Positions 44,644 through 54,273 are shown, counted from the first letter of the stretch. The stretch is DNA of 64,000 nucleotides from DASXUG01 sp036504995 (GCA_036504995.1 DASXUG010000006.1:1-64000), one strand, 5' to 3'. Program-made: numbers and translations. Notes: generated by a model from the sequence alone, not told the origin.

Positions 44644-46821
44644 CTAAAAATCAAGGGTAAGGTTGATATAAGCACGACGACGCATGGTGTTGTAGTCTGC
44701 AAACTCTCGATAGTGATCATTGAGCAAGTTTTGCACTGTGCAAGAAACTTCACCATGCCAACGACCGCTTGAGAACTTGTGGGCTAAACGGGTATCCCAA
44801 CGGCGGTTGATGGGTTCTGCTGACCCGTCACCAAGCGCATTGACAGCACCCACTTGATAATAGGCAAGGCTGGCATCCCAAACATCGTTAAAATGATGAC
44901 TTAGCAAGGCACTGATGGTATTGGTAGGCATCGACTTTTCAAATACATACTCCTTTGCAGTTTTATCATTTGCATTAATATTGACGTAAGCGTAGTTAGC
45001 AATAAGCAGGGTTTGTGGCGTAATTTTAAATTTGGCTTGAGTTTCGAAACCATCTAAAACCAAGCTTCCACCATTGATAAAAGTTTGCGGCCCCCTAGAA
45101 CCGTTAGATAATACAAACCCACTAGGTACAACAAAGCTGGCATTCGCTTCGGTAATTAAATGGTTGATAACATCATGAAAAGCACGCGCATCAATGGAAA
45201 CCTTATCAAAATCCCCCAGGTATCCAATCTCTCTTGAGACAATTGTTTCAGGGTTTAAATTACCTGCATCAATATACTGAGCAAACATAAAAGATACATT
45301 CGGCTGGTTAGTCGGGGTGATAATGCGGGCATTAAATTTCTCTTCAAGCAAATTGGGTGTTCTAGTCGCTGTAGAGATACCAAAACGTAATGTTTGATTA
45401 GGGCTTAGTTTTAAGTTGACGCTACCGCGTGGGGAAATATCAGTACCAGTAAAGTCATTGTGTTCTACCATTGCCCCGCTATTGATGAGTACATTTTTAT
45501 AAGGCCGCCACTCCACCTGCCCGAAGACTCGTTGTAAATTAAAATCCAGCGCATCAGATACACCCAATCTGATTGGTGCGGTTGTTTTATCCTGCCGAAT
45601 ATTGCCGCCCCATACCGCTCTTAAAGCATCAGAAAACGCATAGGTATGTTGCACCTCCAAATCATAACGCTCGCTTGTTACTCCTGTGTCTAAGGTTTGA
45701 AAAGCAACACCAGGCTTATATGTGATGCCACCAACTTTTTTTGAGAACAACAGAAGGTTTCCAGATGAATAAACCTCATCAGAGTTGCTAACTGAATGAT
45801 AGGCTTGGACTTGCAAGTCATTATTTGAGTTAAAACTTCGATGCCATTTAACCAGCTCAAAATGATTATCTACATCTTTCATATGCGGAAGCGCAAAAGG
45901 ATAGCCCCTCAATAATGAATCTATCCCTTCCTCACGCACACCTTCCGCAGCACCAAATTGAAATTCCAGCTCGTCTCGGCTATTAATCTGATAATTAGCG
46001 CGCGCTGACAGCATATTGGTACGTTTGTAATCATTACGATTATTGAGCCCTGTATCTTCTCTGCGCCCAAGAGTCACTCGATAGCTAAAATCCTCTGATT
46101 TTCCACCGTACCGATAAAACTCCTCGTTTCGACCATTAGCGGCTGACAGTGAAACTTTGTTGCCTTGAGCATCGCTTGGGTTTTGGGTAATGATATTGAT
46201 AACACCCAAAAAGGAATTAGCGCCATAACTCGCAGCATTGGGTCCACGTGTCACTTCGATACGCTCAATATCCTGAATCGCAACAGGCAACTCACTCCAC
46301 TGTACTCCCCCAAATAAAGGCTCGTACACACTGCGCCCGTCAATCAACACTTGCATGCTGCCAGGATACGCACCTGTCATACCGTGATAGCTCACCACAT
46401 AGTTAGAATTTTGAACAAACCCTGCATTGATCCCCACATAGAATCCTGGGACTAAACGAAATATCTCTGGTAAATCAATAATGCCCGCGGCGCGAATCAT
46501 TTCTTTATCAATGACGGTTACCGCAGAAGGAGCATCTGCAATGGGTTGTGATAGACGAGATACTGTCAGTACGTTAGGGATACTTTCAAAATAAGTATCT
46601 TCATTGATGGCTAATTCATTGTCAGACAGATTAGCGGCATTTTTTGTAGTATCAAGATTGATACCAGCGTTCGCTTTACCAGATGCAGTTTCGTTGGGAG
46701 CAATGTCTGCAGCTTCCACGTTGATCTGAATCGCCAGCGTAGTGAGTAGAACTAGTAGCGCACGCCCTCTACTAAGCATTAATAATCTGAGCATTAATAA
46801 TTTTGCAATTTTCATAGTCAA
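44644..46821 (-). CDS. TonB-dependent outer-membrane receptor
   Basis: 725 residues. The signal region is followed by a plug domain at about 75-190 (SAVTVIDKEMI, VTRGPNAASYGANSFLGVI) and a 22-strand barrel ending in a terminal Phe (INLTLDF). Ligand is unknown; the plug is of the colicin/vitamin B12 receptor class. It is the first gene of a four-gene operon with binding protein, GGDEF-EAL protein and ParA-like ATPase. Confidence 0.88.
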   Translation of the reverse strand: MTMKIAKLLMLRLLMLSRGRALLVLLTTLAIQINVEAADIAPNETASGKANAGINLDTTKNAANLSDNELAINEDTYFESIPNVLTVSRLSQPIADAPSAVTVIDKEMIRAAGIIDLPEIFRLVPGFYVGINAGFVQNSNYVVSYHGMTGAYPGSMQVLIDGRSVYEPLFGGVQWSELPVAIQDIERIEVTRGPNAASYGANSFLGVINIITQNPSDAQGNKVSLSAANGRNEEFYRYGGKSEDFSYRVTLGRREDTGLNNRNDYKRTNMLSARANYQINSRDELEFQFGAAEGVREEGIDSLLRGYPFALPHMKDVDNHFELVKWHRSFNSNNDLQVQAYHSVSNSDEVYSSGNLLLFSKKVGGITYKPGVAFQTLDTGVTSERYDLEVQHTYAFSDALRAVWGGNIRQDKTTAPIRLGVSDALDFNLQRVFGQVEWRPYKNVLINSGAMVEHNDFTGTDISPRGSVNLKLSPNQTLRFGISTATRTPNLLEEKFNARIITPTNQPNVSFMFAQYIDAGNLNPETIVSREIGYLGDFDKVSIDARAFHDVINHLITEANASFVVPSGFVLSNGSRGPQTFINGGSLVLDGFETQAKFKITPQTLLIANYAYVNINANDKTAKEYVFEKSMPTNTISALLSHHFNDVWDASLAYYQVGAVNALGDGSAEPINRRWDTRLAHKFSSGRWHGEVSCTVQNLLNDHYREFADYNTMRRRAYINLTLDF

Positions 46822-46853
46822 GATTTTCGACTTTTGAATAATTTACAGTGCAG

Positions 46854-47318
46854 TTAAATCTCATCTGAGACCATATTAGGCGCAACCACAGCCTTCAGAA
46901 CTATTTTTCGAGCGCCTACTTTTTCTTTGCTACTCAACCACCAAAGATTAGCCTTCTTAATGCACCAGTATTGCTTACTCCCAGTCAGCGCCATAGCGGC
47001 CAGCACACCCAAAGTAGGCTGGTGACCAACAATAAGTACGCTGCCCTCTGCCTCTGGCCAACCTAACTCGGTTAAAATACCATCTGCACTGGCGGATGGT
47101 GAAATCCCTACATAGGTTTCAAATGGCAAATCCAACGCATTAGCGGTTTGTTGCGCACGGGTAGCAGGGCTAACTAAGACTCTTGTGTTTTTAGGCAGCC
47201 GCGGTTTTAACCAGCGTGCAATAATATCCGCTTGTTGGTAACCTTTTGGCGTGAGTTCGCGGGTAATATCGGGGCTGGTATCATATGCTTCAGCATGTCG
47301 CCAAATAATTAAGTCCAT
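46854..47318 (-). CDS. sixA: Phosphohistidine phosphatase SixA
   Basis: 154 residues. The N-terminus MDLIIWRHAEAYD has the RHA/G signature of histidine phosphatases, and GHQPTLG near residue 110 holds the second active-site His. SixA removes phosphate from His-phosphotransfer domains and the nitrogen PTS. AAGGAG directly before ATG 47318 fixes the start; the open frame extends upstream. Confidence 0.88.
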   Translation of the reverse strand: MDLIIWRHAEAYDTSPDITRELTPKGYQQADIIARWLKPRLPKNTRVLVSPATRAQQTANALDLPFETYVGISPSASADGILTELGWPEAEGSVLIVGHQPTLGVLAAMALTGSKQYWCIKKANLWWLSSKEKVGARKIVLKAVVAPNMVSDEI

Positions 47319-47412
47319 GTTTTCTCCTTGTATTGTGTATATTAACCCTAGCCTAGGTTTGATGCTAGTTTGGACTTGAATGCTAGTCAGAAAATTAACG
47401 AACGAAAGCTCC

Positions 47413-48405
47413 ATGACAAACATAAAAGTCTATTTTGATGGGCTCGCGCAAGACTCCTTACACTTGCAAAACAGCTCTGCATTACATCAATTATTAACGT
47501 TGGGGCAGTCTAGATTAGGCAATGCAAATACTGCCATACAATCATTACAAGCATTTTTATGTAATGACTGCGGCTTAAATAACGCTGCGGATTGCCCTTT
47601 TGCTGCATTGACACACGTTGGAGAGCTTGACACGCCTATTGATACCTCAGCGTATTGGCTACTCGCGACACCTGTGCATTTAACATTGCAACGTGACTTT
47701 TTCTCAATGACTGATGCACTGACACCGAGCCTCACAGACTCCTTGTCATTAATAGCAATTTTAAATGCTCATTTTGCAGAAAATGGTTATGTGTTTAGTG
47801 TCACGCCATCTCAGCAATGGCTATTAAAAGTGCCAAAAAAGCTTGAGTTATTGACCACGCCTACCACACAAGTGATTGGGCGTGATACACGCCCTTATAT
47901 GCCGAAAGGCGCAGATGCCGTCTGGGTGGCGCAACTAACCAATGAAATACAAATGCTTTTGTTTGATCACCCAATTAATCAAGCACGAGAAGCACAAGGT
48001 GAACTAGCAATCAATAGTATTTGGTTATCTGGAGCAGGCAATCTACCTGCAATGCCGGACATTAAAGGCGATAAGTCTATTTATGCTGATCATGCTTTTG
48101 CAAAAGGGCTGGCGAAGCACAGCCAATTACCATTATTTGCAGTACCATCATCTATTGAGCAACTATTAGCTCATATTAAAATGAGCGAGAAGAATACGGC
48201 CGAGACTATCATCTGGATAGACCTCGCTAAAACTCAACACGATTGGTTTGCTGAGATTTTTCGACTATTACGCAAACGTCAACTAAAGCACATAAACCTA
48301 TATTTTGAGTTATCTGGAAAAGTGCTAGAGCTTTCACTCTCCCATTGGGATATTTGGAAGCTTTGGCGAAAACGTAAACCGATAGCCGACTACTTTTCAC
48401 GCTAG
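47413..48405 (+). CDS. RpfE-like conserved protein next to recJ
   Basis: About 330 residues, no signal peptide. The sequence (Cys-containing AFLCNDCGL, then RPYMPKGADA, and HDWFAEIFRLLRK) recalls the RpfE-type proteins (COG4255), which in xanthomonads and many betaproteobacteria precede recJ. Enzymatic function is unknown. ATG 47413 is preferred over an upstream ATG at 47380 because it follows a GAAAG. Divergent from sixA. Confidence 0.65.
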   Translation: MTNIKVYFDGLAQDSLHLQNSSALHQLLTLGQSRLGNANTAIQSLQAFLCNDCGLNNAADCPFAALTHVGELDTPIDTSAYWLLATPVHLTLQRDFFSMTDALTPSLTDSLSLIAILNAHFAENGYVFSVTPSQQWLLKVPKKLELLTTPTTQVIGRDTRPYMPKGADAVWVAQLTNEIQMLLFDHPINQAREAQGELAINSIWLSGAGNLPAMPDIKGDKSIYADHAFAKGLAKHSQLPLFAVPSSIEQLLAHIKMSEKNTAETIIWIDLAKTQHDWFAEIFRLLRKRQLKHINLYFELSGKVLELSLSHWDIWKLWRKRKPIADYFSR

Positions 48406-48459
48406 TCGTTGATTTTTTGTAGCATCAGTAAACTTTAAATTTTTTATTTAGATCGTCAT

Positions 48460-50163
48460 ATGGTCAATATTGTAAAACGCACCTATTCACAAGCAGATGC
48501 CGAGCAGCTCATCACTCAGGGCTACTCTCCATTGCTAGCCAAGGTACTCGCAGCTCGTGGTATTGCCAATGCGTCACAGCTAGATGCCAGTTTAAGTGGA
48601 TTAATCCCACCGCAACGCCTAACCAATGCACCACAAATGGCAGCATTACTGGCTGATGCAATTACTCAAAACAAATACTTATTAGTGATTGGCGATTACG
48701 ACGCCGACGGCGCAACCGCCAGCGCAGTTGCTATTCGGGGTCTGCGCAGTATGGGGGCTCGAGTCGACTATTTAGTGCCCAATCGCTTTGAATATGGATA
48801 TGGCCTCACCCCAGAAATTGTGCAACTGGCGCATCAACAAAAACCAGACCTTATTATTACGGTAGACAATGGAATTGCCAGCGTAGAAGGCGTTGCCCTT
48901 GCTAACAAACTAGGCATGCAAGTGCTGGTGACAGACCACCACTTGCCCGCAGATGAAACTCCACAAGCGGCCTGCATCGTCAACCCTAACCAGCGTGGCT
49001 GCGATTTTCCCAGTAAAAATCTCGCTGGCGTAGGCGTCATGTTTTATGTCCTACTGGCATTAAGAACCGAGCTACGCAATCGAGGCATGTATGAAAATTT
49101 ACCCGAACCCAATTTAACCGAACTACTCGATTTAGTCGCGCTCGGCACGGTGGCAGATTTAGTTAAGTTAGACGACAACAACCGCATTTTGGTCGAACAA
49201 GGCTTACGACGTATCCGTGCAGGTAAAAGCTGCCCAGCCATTCGCGCCTTAATGCAACTCGCGGGACGCGACCATACCCGTATCCATGCCCAAGATTTGG
49301 GTTTTAGCGTAGGCCCACGCTTGAATGCAGCGGGTCGTCTAGATGATATGTCACTCGGCATTGCCTGCTTAATCAGCGACGATGAAGACGCCACCTTCAC
49401 CATGGCGCAACAGTTGCACAACTTAAATGCAGAACGGCGCGAAATAGAGGCCGACATGCAACAAGTTGCGCAAATAGCATTGGATGAAGTCGACGTGCAA
49501 GATCGTTATAGTCTCAGTGTATATGACGAGAGTTGGCACCAAGGCGTCATTGGCATACTTGCCTCGCGCCTGAAAGAGCGCTATCACCGCCCAGTGATTG
49601 CGTTTGCCGATGCGGGCAATGGCTTGTTAAAAGGCTCGGGGCGCTCTATTCAGGGCTTGCATCTACGAGATGCGCTAGACTTGCTGACCAAACATCAGCC
49701 AGATTTAATTCTTAAATTTGGCGGCCACGCCATGGCTGCAGGTTTAACCATACAGGCGAGTGAGGTGGAACGTTTTCATCAGGCATTTGAAGCCGTTGTA
49801 CGTTCATTACTTAACCCAGATGACCTGCAACTCACCCTGCAAACCGATGGTGAACTCCACGTCACCGAGATGACATGGGAAACCGCACACTTACTGGAAC
49901 GCCAAGTATGGGGACAGGGTTTTCCTGCGCCACTATTCTACGATACGTTTCAAGTCAAATCACAACGCATCGTGGGCGAGAAACACTTAAAACTTTCACT
50001 GCTGAAGAATGATTCAAAACAATCGCAACCAATAGACGCCATCTTTTTCCAACAGCAGGAGTTGCTGCCTGATACCGTACGTTTGGTCTATCAGTTACAA
50101 ACGAATGAATATAATGGGGTAAAAAAAGCCCAACTCAATGTGCAACACTGGGATACCCAATAG
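48460..50163 (+). CDS. recJ: Single-stranded-DNA-specific exonuclease RecJ
   Basis: 567 residues. DYDADGATAS near residue 79, TVDNG, VTDHHLP (the DHH motif) and the DHHA1 region with KFGGHAMAAG are intact. RecJ digests 5' ends of single strands in recombination and mismatch repair. Preceded by an RpfE-like gene, as in related bacteria, and followed by a terminator. Confidence 0.96.
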   Translation: MVNIVKRTYSQADAEQLITQGYSPLLAKVLAARGIANASQLDASLSGLIPPQRLTNAPQMAALLADAITQNKYLLVIGDYDADGATASAVAIRGLRSMGARVDYLVPNRFEYGYGLTPEIVQLAHQQKPDLIITVDNGIASVEGVALANKLGMQVLVTDHHLPADETPQAACIVNPNQRGCDFPSKNLAGVGVMFYVLLALRTELRNRGMYENLPEPNLTELLDLVALGTVADLVKLDDNNRILVEQGLRRIRAGKSCPAIRALMQLAGRDHTRIHAQDLGFSVGPRLNAAGRLDDMSLGIACLISDDEDATFTMAQQLHNLNAERREIEADMQQVAQIALDEVDVQDRYSLSVYDESWHQGVIGILASRLKERYHRPVIAFADAGNGLLKGSGRSIQGLHLRDALDLLTKHQPDLILKFGGHAMAAGLTIQASEVERFHQAFEAVVRSLLNPDDLQLTLQTDGELHVTEMTWETAHLLERQVWGQGFPAPLFYDTFQVKSQRIVGEKHLKLSLLKNDSKQSQPIDAIFFQQQELLPDTVRLVYQLQTNEYNGVKKAQLNVQHWDTQ

Positions 50164-50198
50164 TCAATTGATTTAATTTAACTATTTAAAAAATTCAA

Positions 50199-50231
50199 TT
50201 AAAAAAGGCGCAAATAATGCACCTTTTTTAA
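50199..50231 (+). terminator. Bidirectional terminator after recJ
   Basis: An imperfect stem TTAAAAAAGGCGCA / TGCACCTTTTTTAA with one C-A mismatch and an AATAA loop. A- and T-rich arms suit both recJ and the convergent PEP-CTERM gene. Confidence 0.8.
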
Positions 50232-50253
50232 TGGGTAAAGCGATTAATGAATC

Positions 50254-50811
50254 TTATACTTGGTTAGACTTTCTTCTGGCAACCAAGCCCATCACTCCTA
50301 AACCAGCGATTAACATAGCATAAGTGTCAGTTTCTGGAACCGCAGCAATATTCAATACACCCGCATAGCCGCCGCCACCCAAACCTGAAACAGTACCTCT
50401 AACTTGTAAAGTGTAAGTACCAGCAGCTAAAGCTTTCGCACCTAAAGCTACTGTAGACACGGTAGTGAACGCGTCAGTAGACATGGAAGTACTCCAAGCT
50501 TGTTGTATAAATGGGGTCGCGCCTGTTTCATGCGTGCTACCAAGATATAGACGCGCTTGCAAGTTAGTGATGCCGTAAAAGTTAGCAAAGCTAACAGAGG
50601 ATGTAACAGAGTTACTAACACTATCAGCCACAGTAAAAGTGTAATCATCATAAAATGAAGTTTCACCCGCTGCATGAACTGCGTTATAAGGCGTGATAGA
50701 TGGTACAGTCAACAGATTGCCACCGTTGAGCTGCGTGATGAGGTCGGTCGCTTGCGCATTAAAACTTGCGAAAACAAATGCCATCGTCGCTGCAATTGCT
50801 AAAGACTTCAT
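50254..50811 (-). CDS. PEP-CTERM protein, FxDxF-like type
   Basis: 185 residues: signal peptide ending AQA, a beta-rich secreted domain with SFYDDYTFTV (close to the FxDxF motif of one PEP-CTERM subfamily), and the C-terminal signal VPETDTYAMLIAGLGVMG, VARRKS. It should be processed by an exosortase, whose gene is not in this window. Confidence 0.88.
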   Translation of the reverse strand: MKSLAIAATMAFVFASFNAQATDLITQLNGGNLLTVPSITPYNAVHAAGETSFYDDYTFTVADSVSNSVTSSVSFANFYGITNLQARLYLGSTHETGATPFIQQAWSTSMSTDAFTTVSTVALGAKALAAGTYTLQVRGTVSGLGGGGYAGVLNIAAVPETDTYAMLIAGLGVMGLVARRKSNQV

Positions 50812-50988
50812 TTTGTATTCCTCGTAAGTAAGTAGTTAGGTTAATTAATGGTTAAATTCAGTCAATTTTGAAATCAACTATCTTGTTATCAAGACGTGCT
50901 TTGCTGATACAGCTTTTTTTATAGTGACATATGGTATAGATTAAATATTGCAACCCTTAGTGATGGGAACCACGAAAACCAGCCCAAA

Positions 50989-51032
50989 CGGACTATGCGC
51001 TGGTGAAGTTTTGATGATATTCATATAGTCCG
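50989..51032 (+). other. Stem-loop in the 250-base region before tpiA
   Basis: CGGACTAT (50989-50996) is complementary to ATAGTCCG (51025-51032), with a 28-base loop that contains part of a second stem (CCAGC 50979-50983 with GCTGG 50999-51003 as an alternative pairing). It may be a leader structure of tpiA. No known family was recognised. Confidence 0.4.
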
Positions 51033-51120
51033 CTCCCGCACTTTATAGATTAAGTAGCGTTTGATTGACCATACATCCACTGGCGCGGTAAAATTCGCGC
51101 TTAATGTTTTAGGGCAATCT

Positions 51121-51882
51121 ATGCGCCGCAAGTTGGTAATCGCAAATTGGAAGATGCATGGCTCGCTCACGCGAAACACAATTTTGCTAGGGGAATTCAA
51201 GCAAAAATTAGCAATCATCAACAACGTTGATTTTGCTGTCTGTGTACCCTACCCTTATTTGTTCCAAGCTCAAGCCGAATTAACTGGTAGCAACATCGCC
51301 TGGGGTGCTCAAAACGTGGCAAAACAGGCGTTTGGCGCCTATACGGGTGAAGTCAGCACCGAAATGCTCAAAGATTTTGGTGCGAGCTACGTCATTATCG
51401 GCCACTCCGAACGTAGCCTTGCCTATTGCGAGAGCGATGAAAATGTCGCAGCAAAATTTATACGCGTCAAAGCATCAGGCATCACCCCCATTTTGTGTGT
51501 GGGAGAAACCCTGCAAGAACGTGAAGCAGGGGTGATGGAACATGTGATTGCATCACAAATTGATGCAATTCTGGCGGAAACCGATGCAAGCATATTTGCC
51601 GATACCGTGATTTCTTACGAGCCTGTATGGGCGATTGGCACAGGATTATCTGCAACGCCAACTCAAGCACAAACCATGCACGCCTTTATTCGTGGTAGAA
51701 TAGCAAAGTTAGATGTTGATGCATCGCAACGCGTACGTATTCTGTATGGGGGTAGCGTAAACCCCGCAAATGCGGCACAATTGCTCTCAATGAAAGACAT
51801 TGATGGCGGTTTGATTGGGCGTTGTTCGCTCAACGCCAATGATTTTGAAGCTATTTGCCAAGCGGCAAGCGCGCAAGCTTAG
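51121..51882 (+). CDS. tpiA: Triose-phosphate isomerase
   Basis: 253 residues. NWKMHG (catalytic Lys), IGHSER (catalytic His) and YEPVWAIGTG (catalytic Glu) are intact, with the GGSVNP phosphate loop. The open frame extends 20 codons upstream but ATG 51121 gives the family start MRRKLVIANWKMHG. It interconverts dihydroxyacetone phosphate and glyceraldehyde 3-phosphate. Followed by secG. Confidence 0.97.
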   Translation: MRRKLVIANWKMHGSLTRNTILLGEFKQKLAIINNVDFAVCVPYPYLFQAQAELTGSNIAWGAQNVAKQAFGAYTGEVSTEMLKDFGASYVIIGHSERSLAYCESDENVAAKFIRVKASGITPILCVGETLQEREAGVMEHVIASQIDAILAETDASIFADTVISYEPVWAIGTGLSATPTQAQTMHAFIRGRIAKLDVDASQRVRILYGGSVNPANAAQLLSMKDIDGGLIGRCSLNANDFEAICQAASAQA

Positions 51883-51935
51883 TAAAAAATGCGCTTAACA
51901 AACACAATTAATTAATTTAAAAGTTAAAGATAGAT

Positions 51936-52295
51936 ATGGAAAATTTCGTCACAATCATTCATGTATTAGCAGCCGCAGGTGTTATCGGCCTCGTCCTATT
52001 ACAACATGGCAAGGGCGCAGACATGGGCGCGGCATTTGGTAGCGGTGCATCAGGCAGTTTATTTGGTGTAAGCGGCTCAGCCAACTTCATGAGCCGCGCA
52101 ACCGCCGTTTGCGTAGCGGTGTTTTTTACGACTAGCTTAACACTGGCTTACCTGTCTGGTCACCGTGCAGAACACACCAGTGTAATCAAGTTTAATGCGC
52201 CTACAAGCCAAACAGTTCCAGCGCCAACAAAAGATGCAGCGCCAGCAACCAGCTTACCTGCCGCACCATCTTCAGCGAAAGATGTACCACAATAA
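51936..52295 (+). CDS. secG: Preprotein translocase subunit SecG
   Basis: 119 residues with two hydrophobic helices, the LLQHGKGADMGAAFGSGASG segment of SecG between them, and an Ala/Pro/Ser-rich C-terminal tail. It is part of SecYEG. The tpiA-secG-tRNA-Leu order is common in betaproteobacteria. Confidence 0.95.
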   Translation: MENFVTIIHVLAAAGVIGLVLLQHGKGADMGAAFGSGASGSLFGVSGSANFMSRATAVCVAVFFTTSLTLAYLSGHRAEHTSVIKFNAPTSQTVPAPTKDAAPATSLPAAPSSAKDVPQ

Positions 52296-52320
52296 AACTA
52301 CTGGGAGCAATCCCAAGAAT

Positions 52321-52405
52321 GCCGTCGTGGTGGAATTGGTAGACACGCAGCCTTGAGGTGGCTGTGACGAAAGTCGTGAGAGTTCGAGTCTCTCCGTCGG
52401 CACCA
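52321..52405 (+). tRNA. tRNA-Leu (anticodon GAG)
   Basis: 85 nt with encoded CCA (52403-52405). Anticodon stem CAGCC/GGCTG with loop TTGAGGT gives GAG. The T stem GAGAG/CTCTC with loop TTCGAGT and a long variable arm identify a class II Leu tRNA. The acceptor stem GCCGTCG/CGTCGGC has one mismatch, T52325 against T52397. It reads CUC and CUU codons. Usual neighbour of the nuo operon, which is missing here. Confidence 0.95.
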
Positions 52406-52709
52406 TTAAGTAGTTTTATATCACACCCTATCATTCAGAATAAAACACTTAAAAATCAAAAATTACCCACAAAAATACGTATCTCAACGTGTTTTTTCGT
52501 ATCATAAAACCCGTTTTCAACGAACATATAAACACTTATGTAGCATCGCGAAAATCTCGCTTGAATGGATTATTGCGAACGTTTTAGCTAGGCTAAGTCA
52601 TATGGATGAAGATAGATAACTCCCCTATTCTTGTGTTATTGTCTTAAATAATAATTAAATAATAAACGCACATGGCGGTGTTTTATGCCTATTCACGGGG
52701 AGAGTAGCA
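52406..52709. other. AT-rich region without a gene, downstream of tRNA-Leu
   Basis: About 300 bases with no credible reading frame. Short repeated motifs such as ACGTAT and CGTATC occur, but no clean inverted repeat, terminator or attachment-site duplicate could be seen. Confidence 0.6.
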
Positions 52710-52872
52710 ATGAAAGCATTACTCGCATTAGAACTTATCTGTGTTTCAATCTCTAGCTTTGCAGACACACATGTCAATAGTTAACGTTAGGCAGAATGGC
52801 ACTTACGTTCAGCCGCATATGAGAACGGATACCAACGACACAAAGTTATGCAATTCTGATGAGCGTATCTAA
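52710..52872 (+). pseudogene. Frameshifted remnant of a small exported protein
   Basis: ATG 52710 after GGGGAGAG encodes a signal peptide and ADTHVNS, then hits TAA. In another frame the sequence continues VRQNGTYVQPHMRTDTNDTK and stops at 52872. The joined form HVN(S/G)YxRxxGTYVQPHxRT is that of a small family of secreted proteins found widely in proteobacteria. A frameshift near 52784 separates the parts, and the normal C-terminal part is lost. Confidence 0.65.
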
Positions 52873-53095
52873 ACTCCCAGAGTTCACACCTGAAGCTAAA
52901 ATATTTTGGGACTCTCTGACAACACAGCGTCAGGCCAAGCTATTATCTTTTTTCAACTGTGGAGTATGCAAAACCACCGTGGGCGTAAATAACTTCAAAG
53001 GCAGCATACATAAGAGCTATCTGTTTTTAGAGGGGTCATGTGCTGTATGCGGTGATGAAATAGATAGGCTATATCATTTGGATACGCTTAGATGA
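52859..53095 (+). CDS. Small zinc-ribbon-like protein of unknown function
   Basis: 78 residues with two CxxC pairs (Cys34/37 and Cys61/64), a spacing suggestive of a zinc ribbon. No family is recognised. It overlaps the end of the decayed gene before it, and no clear ribosome site precedes ATG 52859, so it could be a fragment. Confidence 0.5.
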   Translation: MSVSKLPEFTPEAKIFWDSLTTQRQAKLLSFFNCGVCKTTVGVNNFKGSIHKSYLFLEGSCAVCGDEIDRLYHLDTLR

Positions 53096-53136
53096 GGTAG
53101 TATTTTATTGCCTGACGAATCAAAAAAGGTATGAAA

Positions 53137-53163
53137 AATGGACACTCCCCTTGAGTGTCCATT
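53137..53163 (-). terminator. Intrinsic terminator of the catalase-like gene
   Basis: AATGGACACTC/GAGTGTCCATT, an 11-bp perfect stem with loop CCCTT, followed on the minus strand by TTT and shortly afterwards by six T. It lies 85 bases beyond the stop of the minus-strand catalase-like gene. Confidence 0.75.
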
Positions 53164-53247
53164 CTAAGCTTACTAGCTAATGCAAACCATGACCGTTTTA
53201 AAGCTCAGATGTGATTTGTCTGCTCACTTACTGTTGTCATTTCAGAA

Positions 53248-54273
53248 TCACTTACCTATACGTCTACCATAACTAACCGCATAGGCACCAGGTCGAGCTA
53301 GCAAAATTGGATCCTCTGAAGCCTCTATACCATCCACTAATGCTAATGGGTTATACATTGTGGACTTCTCAAAACTGACTCCATTTGCATCCACGTTTTT
53401 AAGCACTAAAGTCCCTAATTCAACTTGCTTTCTGGTTTCTGGCCAGACCACTGTTGGGTCATTAATTTCATCCCCTTTGTTGGCCAATTGCACTGTTATT
53501 TTAAATTTAGCTGGCGCTTTTGCTAATCTGACGGATAACTCATCGATCAAATAATTTGGTGCTGCTTTACTAGCTTCTTCTTTTGTTAAAAACTCAGTAC
53601 CAGTGACTGGTGTAATACGATAACGTCCATATTGCACCTCCCCTTTTGCGTTTGTGAATTTGAATGCATTTACCCCATAATATGCCTCAGTTGCGAAGCT
53701 CACTGGTGCTGGTTTTGGCATTTGTACAAAAGCCAACGCTGCTGGGTGTGAACCTAAGAATTGCTCTACAGGACTTGGTTTTGCAACATCAGGCCCGCTA
53801 GCTGCAATTGCATTCAACAACCCCAAGAAGTCTTCTGGTTTCGCGGCGGGAAATCCATTTGTGGAAATACTTACGATATCAGTATAGCCACCACTTGCTA
53901 ATTTGAAACGAATGGCAATACCTTTAGGAAAAGCGTTACCATCTGCATCTGGAATTGTTGGTACCCCAGTTGCGTTTGAAAATCGAATAACTACTGGACT
54001 TGGTTTTCCTTGTAAATGCTCGGCTTTACTTACACCAGCGGCCTCTTTTGCTGGAATAAATTCACCTTGGACCACGATTCCTTTGGCATGGTTGGCGCGA
54101 TAACCGTCATGAGGGCCACCAGATAACTTGGTCAGTGTATTGACGATTTGCTCTACTACAGGCTTTTCACTTTCAGCAGTGACTGCATCGGCGGCGTAGA
54201 CACTTGAAATGTTTAAAGCTAGTAAACCGAGTGAGAATGCTTGAGTTAGCAATAGTTTTTTACTTGCTTGCAT
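53248..54273 (-). CDS. Exported catalase-family peroxidase (SrpA-like)
   Basis: 341 residues, the short form of the catalase fold. Signal peptide ending VYA. The distal His lies in RANHAKGIVVQG, followed by VIRFSNATGVP, and the proximal heme-ligand Tyr in RPGAYAVSYGRR. Short SrpA-like members are periplasmic haem peroxidases with weak catalase activity. Upstream and on the same strand is an OhrR-like regulator; shared palindromes suggest control by it. Confidence 0.88.
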   Translation of the reverse strand: MQASKKLLLTQAFSLGLLALNISSVYAADAVTAESEKPVVEQIVNTLTKLSGGPHDGYRANHAKGIVVQGEFIPAKEAAGVSKAEHLQGKPSPVVIRFSNATGVPTIPDADGNAFPKGIAIRFKLASGGYTDIVSISTNGFPAAKPEDFLGLLNAIAASGPDVAKPSPVEQFLGSHPAALAFVQMPKPAPVSFATEAYYGVNAFKFTNAKGEVQYGRYRITPVTGTEFLTKEEASKAAPNYLIDELSVRLAKAPAKFKITVQLANKGDEINDPTVVWPETRKQVELGTLVLKNVDANGVSFEKSTMYNPLALVDGIEASEDPILLARPGAYAVSYGRRIGK

